Origin: Christensenella sp. UBA3770
GTDB taxonomy: Bacteria; Bacillota; Clostridia; Christensenellales; CAG-1252
Assembly: GCA_002371075.1 (NCBI GenBank)
Contig: DFFS01000068.1
Coordinates: forward strand, 1-9,653
Direction of reading: 5' to 3'
Length of the DNA stretch: 9,653 nucleotides
Of this stretch, positions 1-5,703 are shown piece by piece (position 1 is the first letter of the stretch; each line of letters begins with the position of its first letter). The notes beneath the pieces are model-generated. The model saw only the letters and a program-made list of their open reading frames with translations, had not been told where the DNA came from and did no database searches. The translations under genes were made by a program, and so were the position numbers.

Positions 1-59
1 GGCAGAGCAGCTGATTTGTAATCAGCAGGTTGTTGGTTCGATTCCGATCACCAGCTCCA
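1..59 (+). tRNA. tRNA-Thr (anticodon TGT), 5' end outside the window
   Basis: The window opens inside a tRNA gene, in the D-arm region (GGCAGAGC). The anticodon stem pairs 10-14 with 22-26 around a seven-base loop at 15-21, with anticodon TGT at 17-19, which reads threonine ACA/ACG codons. The T stem pairs 32-36 with 44-48 around the loop TTCGATT. The acceptor 3' strand is 49-55, the discriminator base is T56 and CCA is genome-encoded at 57-59. The missing 5' acceptor strand should read GCTGGTG. The next tRNA begins three bases later, so the two are almost certainly co-transcribed. Confidence 0.95.
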
Positions 60-62
60 CAA

Positions 63-147
<85 letters not shown>

Positions 148-154
148 AAAAAAA

Positions 155-186
155 AGATCAATCAACATCGGATTGGTCTTTTTTTT
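155..186 (+). terminator. Rho-independent terminator of the tRNA operon
   Basis: A stem pairs 155-163 (AGATCAATC) with 171-179 (GATTGGTCT), with one G-T pair and a seven-base loop, and a run of eight T residues covers 179-186. It lies eight bases after the CCA end of tRNA-Tyr. An A run precedes the stem, so it could also work weakly on the other strand. Confidence 0.85.
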
Positions 187-212
187 ATCCCAATCGAATT
201 TGCAAGCAACGA

Positions 213-241
213 TTTACAGCTGACGTAAAAAAAGATATGAT
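213..241 (+). promoter_or_regulatory. Sigma-A-like promoter for the gene at 248
   Basis: The -35 box TTTACA (213-218) and the -10 box TATGAT (236-241) each match the consensus at five of six positions and are separated by exactly 17 bp. The predicted transcription start, seven bases past the -10 box, is position 248, which is the A of the ATG of the next gene. No Shine-Dalgarno precedes that ATG, so the transcript is predicted to be leaderless. The boxes are seen in the sequence; the start site is inferred. Confidence 0.65.
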
Positions 242-247
242 TACACT

Positions 248-738
248 ATGAAAAAATTAAAGTTTAGCACGGATGAATTTGTTTTAGGACTGACGGTTGA
301 CGAACCGTCATTATTTCTACCTTGGTCTTTGATGGAAAAGGATCTGCCAGAACTATTGAAAGGATATAAATATGAAAAGGTAACAGACCACTACTATTAC
401 GCAAGGTCAGTTACATTATTTGATAAACAACTTCACGGAGATATTGGGTTTCACTTTAATTGGCCGGCAAACTGGAGATGTTGGAATTAAATAGCGCAGA
501 TATAGATTACTCTAACGAAGAGGCGCTCTTTCGCTCCTTTGAAAAAGTGCAAAAGACTTTGGAAAAGCGCTTTGGAAAACCTTCAAAATTGGCTTCTATA
601 CTATATTTTTTCACCAAAACAAATAAGCAGAATAAAGAATGTGTATGGAATTTTAAAAAAGTAAAGCTAATACATACCTTATTTGATCGATTTGGAATGG
701 AACAACGCTTGCTGATAAATGTAAAAGGGGTAAAATGA
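248..738 (+). pseudogene. Unrecognised AT-rich gene split by a one-base frameshift
   Basis: Two adjacent reading frames look like halves of one protein. The first runs from ATG 248 and stops at 488-490 after a non-natural tail. The second continues in the -1 frame from about 460 to the stop at 736-738. Adding one T to the TT at 460-461 joins them as ...GFHFN-LAGKLEMLEL..., giving about 163 residues with no internal stop. The joined protein is soluble, with no signal peptide or membrane segment, is rich in Lys, Phe and Tyr, and has a C-terminal stretch FDRFGMEQRLLI. I do not recognise the family. The gene is AT-richer than everything downstream, lies directly after a tRNA operon, and its stop overlaps the start of the Dabb gene (ATGA). 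It may be a recently decayed acquired gene, or the break may be a sequencing or assembly error. Confidence 0.6.
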
Positions 739-1019
739 AACACTACATTATTGCAAAATTTAAGGATAAAAAGGATACGGAAAGGCTGCTGCCGGAGATT
801 TGCCGCTTGTTTGACAAAGCTCTGCTCATCGAGGGCGTGACGGACGTAAAGGTGCATCCGTCAAATAGCGACAGGGAAAACCGCTACAGTATCATGATCG
901 AGATGACCATGACGCAAGAAGGTTTGCTTGCCTACGACGCTTCGGAAATGCACAAGGAATGGAAGAGGACGTACGGCGACAAAATAGAAAGCAAAGCGAT
1001 ATTCGATTGTGAAGAATAA
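735..1019 (+). CDS. Dabb-like (stress-responsive alpha/beta barrel) small protein
   Basis: This is a 94-residue soluble protein with the pattern of the dimeric alpha/beta barrel (Dabb) family. A first beta strand opens the protein (MKHYIIAKFK), a helix follows at about 12-30, then the segment EGVTDVKVHPSN, a strand RYSIMIEMTM (about 50-59), and a helix around residues 61-80 ending in a HKEWKRTYGDKIESKAIFD tail. Family members form small ferredoxin-like dimers; some bind small hydrophobic ligands, but many have no known role and no substrate can be read here. The ATG at 735 overlaps the TGA of the preceding broken gene. A purine-rich Shine-Dalgarno (AAGGGG) lies just upstream, so it can still be translated on its own. 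Its length is normal for a single-domain member. A terminator follows two bases after the stop codon. Confidence 0.7.
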   Translation: MKHYIIAKFKDKKDTERLLPEICRLFDKALLIEGVTDVKVHPSNSDRENRYSIMIEMTMTQEGLLAYDASEMHKEWKRTYGDKIESKAIFDCEE

Positions 1020-1020
1020 A

Positions 1021-1044
1021 CGCTCCCTTCGGGAGCGCTTTTTT
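1021..1044 (+). terminator. Rho-independent terminator after the Dabb gene
   Basis: A perfect seven-base-pair GC-rich stem pairs 1021-1027 (CGCTCCC) with 1031-1037 (GGGAGCG) around TTC, with six T residues at 1039-1044. It lies directly after the stop codon and closes the 248-1019 unit. Confidence 0.93.
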
Positions 1045-1084
1045 ATGGTATTACTAAATTACGATTAAGCCGGTGCCCCCAAAG

Positions 1085-1113
1085 TTGACTTTTTTTGGTA
1101 TATGTCATATAGT
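1085..1113 (+). promoter_or_regulatory. Sigma-A-like promoter of the nfeD-SPFH operon
   Basis: TTGACT (1085-1090) and TATAGT (1108-1113) each match the consensus at five of six positions, with a 17-bp spacer. The predicted start is near 1120, giving a leader of about 20 nt that holds a perfect AGGAGG at 1127-1132, seven bases before the ATG at 1140. An in-frame ATG at 1116 lies at or before the predicted transcription start and is therefore not used. Confidence 0.75.
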
Positions 1114-1118
1114 ATATG
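1099..1118 (+). repeat. Alternating TATATG/CATATA half-sites over the -10 box (candidate operator)
   Basis: The sequence reads TATATG-T-CATATA-G-TATATG. These are three six-base half-sites in alternating orientation with a seven-base period. They form two overlapping perfect palindromes centred at 1105 and 1112. The right-hand palindrome covers the whole -10 box of the nfeD promoter. That position would suit a repressor site, but no regulator is encoded nearby and AT-rich palindromes can arise by chance. The repeat is seen; the operator role is inferred. Confidence 0.45.
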
Positions 1119-1139
1119 CAATGTATAGGAGGTGCAGTT

Positions 1140-1598
1140 ATGCCACAAGTTTCCTTATGGGTATGGCTCGGCGTTGTCGTGGTTGCGACGGTGGTTGAGC
1201 TTTGCACGATGGATATGACGTCCATTTGGTTTGCCGCCAGCGGTATTGTCGCTTTGATCTTAAGCGCCTTCCCGCAGATTCATTGGCTGGTGCAATTGAT
1301 CGTATTTATCGTACTTTCCTCGGTGTTTATCGTCGGATTGCGCCCGATCTGCCGCAAGATCATGCTCAGGCATATGAACGAGAAAACAAACGTTGATTCC
1401 TTGATCGGTAAAAAGGTGTTTATGATCGCTACCGCCAAGTTTGGTCAGATGGGCGCGGTAAAGATTGCCGACGTGGTTTGGAGCGTCGTCCCCGAAGACG
1501 AGTTGAAAACCATTGAAGAAGGCAAGATCGTGGAGGTCGTAGCCATCAACGGCAACAAACTCATCGTAAAAGCAGTTGAAGAAGCAGACAACAAATAG
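1140..1598 (+). CDS. NfeD family membrane protein (short form)
   Basis: This is a 152-residue protein. Three hydrophobic segments (about 5-22, 29-47 and 49-67) include the family pattern ELCTMDMTSIWFAASGIVA. A basic stretch (CRKIMLRH, 71-78) is followed by a soluble C-terminal domain of about 85-148 with the small beta-barrel (OB) pattern of NfeD (LIGKKVFMIATA, then EEGKIVEVVAINGNKLIVK). It has no N-terminal ClpP-like serine protease domain, so it is the short NfeD type. Short NfeD proteins are encoded next to SPFH/stomatin proteins and are thought to act with them in membrane-domain organisation and envelope stress. That fits here: the SPFH gene starts 12 bases after the TAG, and its AGGAGG overlaps this stop codon. 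The chosen start has AGGAGG at 1127-1132. Confidence 0.9.
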   Translation: MPQVSLWVWLGVVVVATVVELCTMDMTSIWFAASGIVALILSAFPQIHWLVQLIVFIVLSSVFIVGLRPICRKIMLRHMNEKTNVDSLIGKKVFMIATAKFGQMGAVKIADVVWSVVPEDELKTIEEGKIVEVVAINGNKLIVKAVEEADNK

Positions 1599-1610
1599 GA
1601 GGTTTAAACT

Positions 1611-2516
1611 ATGAATGCAGCAGAAATCGTATTAATGGTACTAGGCATCGTCATCCTTGCCGTTTTGGTCACCGGTATTCGCGTGGTCAGACAGGCGACG
1701 GCGGTCACCGTCGAGCGCTTGGGTAAATACCGCAAAACGCTTGAGACCGGCGTGCATTATGTGCTCCCGATCTTTGATAAAACTTCGCGTCCTATCTCTC
1801 TTAAAGAGATAGTGGCCGATTTTAAGCCGCAACCCGTGATCACCAAGGATAACGTCACGATGCAGATCGACACCGTCGTTTACTTCCAGATCACCGACGC
1901 AAAACTTTATACTTACGGCGTGGATAAGCCGCTCTCCGCAATTGAGAACCTTACCGCCACGACCCTTCGTAACATCGTGGGTGAGCTTGAGCTCGATGAG
2001 ACTTTGACTTCCCGCGATACGGTCAATTCCAAGATGCGCATCATCCTTGATGAAGCCACCGACCCGTGGGGCATCAAGATCAACCGCGTGGAGCTTAAAA
2101 ACATCCTCCCCCCGAAGGACATCCAGGAAGCCATGGAAAAGCAGATGCGCGCCGAGCGTGAACGCAGAGAGGCCATCCTTCGCGCCGAAGGTGAGAAGAA
2201 GAGCAACATCCTCGTAGCGGAAGGTGAAAAGCAAGCCAAGATCCTTCGCGCAGAAGCGGATAAGGAATCCAAGATCCTCGCCGCAGAAGCCGAGAAGGCG
2301 GCGTTGATCGCCGAGGCGGAAGGTAAAGCCACCGCCGTTGACCTCATCAACAAAGCCAATCCGAACAGCGCGTATATCACGCTGGAAGGGTTCCGCGCAT
2401 TGATCGAGCTTTCTAAGGGTGAGTCCACCAAGATCATCATTCCGTCCGAACTTCAAAACCTCACCGCAACTTTGGCGGCGCTGAAAGAGGGCGTGACCGA
2501 CAGCAAAAAGAAGTAA
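1611..2516 (+). CDS. SPFH/Band 7 (stomatin-like, paraslipin/QmcA type) protein
   Basis: This is a 301-residue protein. One N-terminal membrane anchor (about 4-25) is followed by the SPFH domain: RQATAVTVERLGKYRKTLETGVHYVLPIFD at 27-56, then the strand region TMQIDTVVYFQI, and ending near WGIKINRVELKNILPP at 153-168. A charged coiled coil covers about 170-240, including four hendecads starting at 189, 200, 211 and 222 (pattern ILxAEgEKxxx). The C-terminal segment (about 240-292) matches the end of the stomatin/paraslipin type. Such proteins form large membrane rings or cages that organise membrane domains and control membrane-bound proteases or partners such as NfeD. It is the second gene of the operon: AGGAGG at 1597-1602 serves its ATG, and a strong terminator follows the stop. 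B. subtilis YuaF/YuaG is an analogous NfeD-SPFH pair, but this protein is shorter and not flotillin-like. Confidence 0.93.
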   Translation: MNAAEIVLMVLGIVILAVLVTGIRVVRQATAVTVERLGKYRKTLETGVHYVLPIFDKTSRPISLKEIVADFKPQPVITKDNVTMQIDTVVYFQITDAKLYTYGVDKPLSAIENLTATTLRNIVGELELDETLTSRDTVNSKMRIILDEATDPWGIKINRVELKNILPPKDIQEAMEKQMRAERERREAILRAEGEKKSNILVAEGEKQAKILRAEADKESKILAAEAEKAALIAEAEGKATAVDLINKANPNSAYITLEGFRALIELSKGESTKIIIPSELQNLTATLAALKEGVTDSKKK

Positions 2517-2521
2517 AAAAC

Positions 2522-2560
2522 AAAAAACTGCCGCGCAGGGTAACTTGCGCGGCTTTTTTT
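2522..2560. terminator. Bidirectional terminator between the SPFH gene and sigF
   Basis: A stem of at least eight pairs joins 2530-2537 (GCCGCGCA) with 2546-2553 (TGCGCGGC). T residues follow on the plus strand (2554-2560). An A run lies on the other side (2522-2527), which reads as T residues for transcripts arriving from sigF on the minus strand. It can therefore end both convergent operons. Confidence 0.9.
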
Positions 2561-3278
2561 ATGTGGTCAACTTCGTTTTTAAAAAGGAGAGGATCTTGCT
2601 TTCCAGCCGGGAGACTTGCACTTGCGAAACGCCCAATATCTCCGCCACTTCGCTTTGCGTTTTGTCACGGTAATACCTTAAAAGGATGATCTTTTTATCC
2701 CGCTCGTCGAGATTTTGGATGAGGTCCTTTAGCATGATGCGGTCGATGAGGTCTTCGGTTTTGTCCACCGTTTTGATGTTGTCTATGAGGTAGGCGCCGC
2801 TGTCGTCGTCAAACTTTTCATATAAAGAGACGGGCATGTGCGTGCTGTCCATCGTAAAAACAACCTCGTACGGATCGATCTTAAAGTGTTCTGCGATCTC
2901 ATCGATCGTTGGCTCTCTGCCGTTTTCTCCGCGAAAAGTGTCTGTAAATTTGTTGATCAATAGTGCAAGTGTTTTGGTGGAGCGCGACACTTTTACCGGT
3001 CCGTCGTCGCGGATCTGCCTTTTGATCTCTCCGCTGATCATCGGAACGGCATAGGTGGAAAATCGCACTCCGAAATCAGGGTTAAAATTCATCATCGCCT
3101 TATATAAGCCGTATGAGCCGAGCTGGATCAGGTCGTCGTATTCGATCACGGTGTTGCGATATCTGCGAATGATGCTTTTGATCAAAGGCATATTTTCGGC
3201 GAGAATCGTGCTTTTTGCCATCTCGTCGCCTTGCTGCGCCAGTTTGATGAGGCGCATGGTTTCCTCGTGCTCAAGCAT
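2559..3278 (-). CDS. sigF: RNA polymerase sigma factor SigF (SpoIIAC), forespore-specific
   Basis: This is a 239-residue sigma-70 family protein of the sporulation SigF/SigG type. Region 2 includes DDLIQLGSYGLYKAMMNF (48-65), RFSTYAVPMISGEIKRQIRDDG (72-93) and the KVSRS motif (96-100) typical of this group. Region 3 is around 104-135, with PTIDEIAEHF. Region 4 carries the DNA-binding helix-turn-helix TQSEVAEILGVSQVQVSRLE (207-226). It directs the first forespore gene expression after asymmetric division and is held inactive by SpoIIAB. Position as third gene of a spoIIA operon makes SigF the call rather than SigG. Its ATG overlaps the end of spoIIAB by 8 bp and I see no Shine-Dalgarno before it, so translation is probably coupled. 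The N-terminus is shorter than in B. subtilis SigF, but the core is complete. Confidence 0.96.
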   Translation of the reverse strand: MLEHEETMRLIKLAQQGDEMAKSTILAENMPLIKSIIRRYRNTVIEYDDLIQLGSYGLYKAMMNFNPDFGVRFSTYAVPMISGEIKRQIRDDGPVKVSRSTKTLALLINKFTDTFRGENGREPTIDEIAEHFKIDPYEVVFTMDSTHMPVSLYEKFDDDSGAYLIDNIKTVDKTEDLIDRIMLKDLIQNLDERDKKIILLRYYRDKTQSEVAEILGVSQVQVSRLESKILSFLKTKLTT

Positions 3279-3705
3279 GCTGTTTGATTGTTTTACGCAT
3301 CATGACCGCTGTGCCGCGCCCTTGTTCCGACCTGACGTCCAATTCATCCATAAACGCTTCCATGATCGTAAAGCCCATGCCGCTGTGTTCTTCGGCGGAT
3401 TTTGTGGTATAGAAAGGTTTTTTCGCCTGCGCTACGTCAAACAACCCTACGCCGTCGTCGGTGACGGTGATCGTGATCACGTTGTCATCATAGACCGCCA
3501 CTTCGATGTGGACCATGCCGGAGCTCCCGGGGTATGCATGTACAATGACGTTTGTTACCGCTTCGGATACGGCGGTTTTTATGTCGTTGATCTCCTCAAG
3601 CGACGGGGAAAGCGGGGTGCAAAAAGCCGCGACGGCAGCGCGTGCAAAGCCTTCGTTTCCGACGATTGCCGGCAATTCGATTTTCGCATGATTTGTCAAT
3701 TTCAT
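3271..3705 (-). CDS. spoIIAB: Anti-sigma F factor / protein kinase SpoIIAB
   Basis: This is a 144-residue GHKL-fold ATPase. The N box is SEAVTNVIVHAY (47-58) with E48 and N52. The G1 box is DDGVGL (83-88), and the G2 region KSAEEHSGMGFTIMEAFMDE follows at 102-121. Arg22 in the N-terminal helix (GFARAAVAAF) matches the arginine used to contact sigma F in studied homologues. SpoIIAB binds and inhibits SigF in the predivisional cell and phosphorylates SpoIIAA; dephosphorylated SpoIIAA then displaces SigF in the forespore. Its start lies three bases after the spoIIAA stop, with AAGGCGGT as a likely ribosome site overlapping the spoIIAA end, and its 3' end overlaps sigF. Length and motifs are normal. 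Confidence 0.97.
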   Translation of the reverse strand: MKLTNHAKIELPAIVGNEGFARAAVAAFCTPLSPSLEEINDIKTAVSEAVTNVIVHAYPGSSGMVHIEVAVYDDNVITITVTDDGVGLFDVAQAKKPFYTTKSAEEHSGMGFTIMEAFMDELDVRSEQGRGTAVMMRKTIKQHA

Positions 3706-3708
3706 CTT

Positions 3709-4014
3709 TTATACCGCCTTTATGATTTGATACAGTCCGCTGATGCGGAAGACTTTGTCGATCTGCGCGTTGAGATTTGTGACGCACAGTTCGGCGCCGT
3801 TGTCGGTGATCTTTTTGTACCTGCCAAGAAGTACGCCGATCCCGGTGCTATCCATAAACCCGACTTTTTTAAAGTCGAGAATGATCTTGCCGCATAGATG
3901 TCGCTTGATCTTATCGTCAAGATACTCCCTTGTGGCTGCCGCGCTTTTTTCGTCAAGCTCACCGTTTAGGGAAATGATCATTACGTCGTTTTTTATCGTA
4001 TTTGAAAACTCCAT
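3709..4014 (-). CDS. spoIIAA: Anti-sigma F factor antagonist SpoIIAA (STAS domain)
   Basis: This is a 101-residue single STAS-domain protein. The diagnostic loop KKVGFMDSTGIGVLLGRY (49-66) holds Ser56, the equivalent of the serine that SpoIIAB phosphorylates. The N-terminal strand (MIISLNGELDEKSA, 12-25) and the last helix (IDKVFRISGLYQII) are also typical. In its unphosphorylated form it binds SpoIIAB and frees SigF; the phosphatase SpoIIE, not in this window, would reactivate it. It is the first gene of the minus-strand spoIIA operon. GGAGGA (4019-4024, read on the minus strand) lies 4 bases before the ATG. A sigma-A-like promoter lies immediately upstream. Confidence 0.97.
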   Translation of the reverse strand: MEFSNTIKNDVMIISLNGELDEKSAAATREYLDDKIKRHLCGKIILDFKKVGFMDSTGIGVLLGRYKKITDNGAELCVTNLNAQIDKVFRISGLYQIIKAV

Positions 4015-4246
4015 AGTATCCTCCGTGAATTATGTTACCTTTATGCTGGTTTATCAATGCGGGTGTTTTTGCCGTTTTGGATGCTTTTTACCCTTTTTTT
4101 GTCGACCGATTAGGGTATAATCAGCCTCGTATTTGCCAAAACTTCGCCTATGAACGATTTTTATGCTTGCGAAAACCACGCGGAAATCAAAGATTACGAT
4201 CAACCCGAAAGTTACAGGAAGATCAAAGAAACGGAGATGACCAGAA
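4015..4246. promoter_or_regulatory. Divergent control region between spoIIA and spoVA
   Basis: This 232-bp gap must hold control signals for both operons. On the plus strand, GGGTATAATC includes a perfect TATAAT at 4116-4121, but no TTGACA-like box lies 16-18 bp upstream, where the sequence is a T run. The same site contains GTATA (4115-4119), which resembles a sigma F/G -35 element. The segment 17 bp further on, CAAAACT (4137-4143), is a poor match to their CATxxTA -10, so no sigma-G promoter can be claimed. The likely spoVAC ribosome site is GGAG at 4233-4236. A short open frame (4150-4257) is listed separately. Confidence 0.4.
4029..4057 (-). promoter_or_regulatory. Candidate promoter of the spoIIA operon
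   Basis: Read on the minus strand, TTGATA (4057-4052) and CATAAT (4034-4029) each match the sigma-A consensus at five of six positions, with a 17-bp spacer. The predicted start is near 4022, only 8 nt before the spoIIAA ATG and inside the GGAGGA. In B. subtilis spoIIA is driven by sigma H plus Spo0A. I found no clear sigma-H pair, since no GAAT -10 core lies on this strand in the 4015-4246 gap. The boxes are seen; their use is uncertain because the implied leader would cut the ribosome site. Confidence 0.45.
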
Positions 4247-4257
4247 ATGTTAAGTAA
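4150..4257 (+). CDS. Possible 35-residue small protein upstream of spoVAC
   Basis: An ATG at 4150 opens a 35-codon frame that ends in TAA and overlaps the start of spoVAC by 11 bp. The product begins MNDFYACENHAEIKDYDQPE, is hydrophilic and charged, and has no membrane segment. I do not recognise it. In favour: the composition looks protein-like, it fills the space before spoVAC, and the spoVAC ribosome site lies inside it, which would allow coupling. Against: there is no Shine-Dalgarno before 4150, and a 35-codon frame can occur by chance. It could be a real small sporulation protein, a leader peptide, or the remnant of a lost upstream spoVA gene. Confidence 0.3.
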   Translation: MNDFYACENHAEIKDYDQPESYRKIKETEMTRNVK

Positions 4258-4696
4258 GACGGAATATTTGTTGTTGGACAAAAAGATCGCGCCGAAAAGT
4301 AAGGAAGGGCGCACTTTGTTACTTGCTTTTCTCGTAGGCGGCTTGATTTGCACGGTCGGACAAGGCGTCAGTGATCTTTTTAAGCTTGCTGTCCCGGGTG
4401 CGGATCAAAAGCTTTTGGGTGAGATCACCTCTTCCGTGATGATCTTTCTCGGCGCGGCGCTCACGGGATTTGGACTTTACGATCGGATTGGCAAATATGC
4501 CGGCGCCGGCTCTATTGTGCCGATCACGGGTTTTGCCAATTCCGTCGTTTCTCCGGCAATGGAATATCGATCGGAGGGAATGATCTTCGGGGTCATGTGC
4601 AAAATGTTTGTCGTGGCTGGTCCCATCATCGTCAGTGGCGTCAGCTCATCCATCGTTGTAGGACTGATCTATTGGCTCGTGGGGGTATTGAAATGA
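4247..4696 (+). CDS. spoVAC: Stage V sporulation protein AC (SpoVAC)
   Basis: This is a 149-residue membrane protein of the SpoVA family. Hydrophobic segments lie at about 23-45, 61-78, 88-103 and 119-146. The family signatures AFLVGGLICTVGQGVSDLF (27-45), ALTGFGLYDRIGKYAGAGS (71-89), VPITGFANS (91-99) and AMEYRSEGMIFG (104-115) are all present. SpoVAC sits in the inner forespore membrane and is part of the channel that takes up Ca-dipicolinate during spore maturation and releases it at germination; the B. subtilis protein behaves as a mechanosensitive channel. It is the first recognised gene of the plus-strand operon. GGAG at 4233-4236 lies 10 bases before the ATG, and an in-frame stop at 4238-4240 rules out a longer N-terminus. 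Its TGA overlaps the spoVAD ATG (ATGA). Confidence 0.97.
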   Translation: MLSKTEYLLLDKKIAPKSKEGRTLLLAFLVGGLICTVGQGVSDLFKLAVPGADQKLLGEITSSVMIFLGAALTGFGLYDRIGKYAGAGSIVPITGFANSVVSPAMEYRSEGMIFGVMCKMFVVAGPIIVSGVSSSIVVGLIYWLVGVLK

Positions 4697-5703
4697 ACGG
4701 CGGCGAACAGACGATCCTTTTTGAAAACAAGCCGCGCGTTCTGTCGGGGTACAGCATCGTCGGACCGAAAGAGGCAATGGGACCACTGGATCCGTATTTT
4801 CACAAAAGACTCAGAAAGGACGATTTCGGGCAAAAATCCTATGAAAAAGCCGAATGTAAGTTGCATATGAGCGCGATCTCGGGGGCAATCATCGCAGCAG
4901 GGCTTACTCCGAAAGACATCGACGTAAATATCGGGGGCGATCTGTTGAATCAAATCATCACGTCCTCCTTTTCCGCACGCGAACTTGATATCGCTTTTGT
5001 GGGGATGTACAGCGCTTGCTCGACTTTTGCGCAAGCGTTGATCGTCGGCGCCACCCTGATCGACGGTGGATACGTTTGCCGCGCGGCGTGCAGTACAAGC
5101 AGTCACTTTTCCACAGCGGAAAGGCAATATCGTTATCCTTTGGAACTTGGAACGCAAATGACCCCGACCTCGCAATGGACGGTTACTGGGGCAGGTTGCA
5201 CGTTGCTTGGGAAAGAGGGTAGCAACATTTTTGTGGAAAGCGCAACGGTCGGAAAGGTTGTGGATTTCGGCATCAGCGATGCCAACAATATGGGGGCGGC
5301 AATGGCTCCTGCGGCAGCAAAAACGGTTGAGCAACACTTGAAAGATACCGGCAGAGAAGTCGATTATTACGATTACATCGTAACCGGGGATCTTGGCATT
5401 TACGGAAGCAGGTTGTTTCTTGAACTTTTAGAAAGTGAAGGCATTCATGCGGCGAAAAACCATAAGGATTGCGGTGAGATGATCTATGACAAAAGACAGC
5501 GTTGTCCGCAAGGTGGCAGCGGCGCGGGATGCAGTAGCGTGGTTTTTAATTCCTACTTTTTGCACCATATGCGCGCAGGCGGCATCAAAAGGATGCTGCT
5601 CGTGCCGACGGGAGCGCTCTTATCAAAGCTGTCTTCTTTGCAGGGAGAAACCATTCCGGGGATCGCAAACGCGGTTTCATTTGCGGTGGAGGAAACATGT
5701 TAG
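4693..5703 (+). CDS. spoVAD: Stage V sporulation protein AD (SpoVAD), dipicolinate-binding
   Basis: This is a 336-residue soluble protein with the thiolase-like fold of SpoVAD, close to the usual length of about 338. Signatures are AGPKE-like VGPKEAMGPLDPYF (23-36), GGDLLNQIIT (81-90), MYSACSTFAQA (105-115) with Cys109 at the thiolase-type cysteine position, the segment around TSSHFSTAERQYRYP (135-149), DANNMGAAMAPAAA (196-209), TGDLGIYGS (231-239) and CPQGGSGAGCSSVV (271-284). SpoVAD binds dipicolinic acid and works with SpoVAC and SpoVAE at the inner forespore membrane. I chose the ATG at 4693 because it overlaps the spoVAC stop (ATGA) and matches the family N-terminus; an upstream in-frame start at 4597 lies inside spoVAC. 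Its TAG overlaps the start of spoVAE by 7 bp. Confidence 0.97.
   Translation: MNGGEQTILFENKPRVLSGYSIVGPKEAMGPLDPYFHKRLRKDDFGQKSYEKAECKLHMSAISGAIIAAGLTPKDIDVNIGGDLLNQIITSSFSARELDIAFVGMYSACSTFAQALIVGATLIDGGYVCRAACSTSSHFSTAERQYRYPLELGTQMTPTSQWTVTGAGCTLLGKEGSNIFVESATVGKVVDFGISDANNMGAAMAPAAAKTVEQHLKDTGREVDYYDYIVTGDLGIYGSRLFLELLESEGIHAAKNHKDCGEMIYDKRQRCPQGGSGAGCSSVVFNSYFLHHMRAGGIKRMLLVPTGALLSKLSSLQGETIPGIANAVSFAVEETC

Noticed and set aside
455..490. Programmed -1 frameshifting as the reason for the split gene
   Set aside because: The overlap has no X-XXY-YYZ slippery heptamer (it reads TTTAATTGG) and no clear downstream hairpin. A lost T or a sequencing error is simpler.
507..857. 116-codon minus-strand open frame
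   Set aside because: It is antisense to two better supported plus-strand genes, has no ribosome site, and resembles no family I know.
1116..1139. Upstream ATG as the nfeD start
   Set aside because: It overlaps the predicted transcription start. The ATG at 1140 has a perfect AGGAGG and gives the usual NfeD N-terminus.
1641..2456. 271-codon minus-strand open frame antisense to the SPFH gene
   Set aside because: It is a shadow of the strongly biased, repetitive SPFH codons. Its composition looks unnatural and the plus-strand product is unmistakable.
3055..3897. 280-codon plus-strand open frame
   Set aside because: It runs antisense across sigF, spoIIAB and spoIIAA, all clearly real, and shows no family motif.
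4597..4692. Longer N-terminus for SpoVAD
   Set aside because: The added 32 residues come from spoVAC read out of frame. The ATG at 4693 overlaps the spoVAC stop and fits the family length.
4669..5337. 222-codon minus-strand open frame
   Set aside because: It is antisense to spoVAD and has no recognisable protein features.
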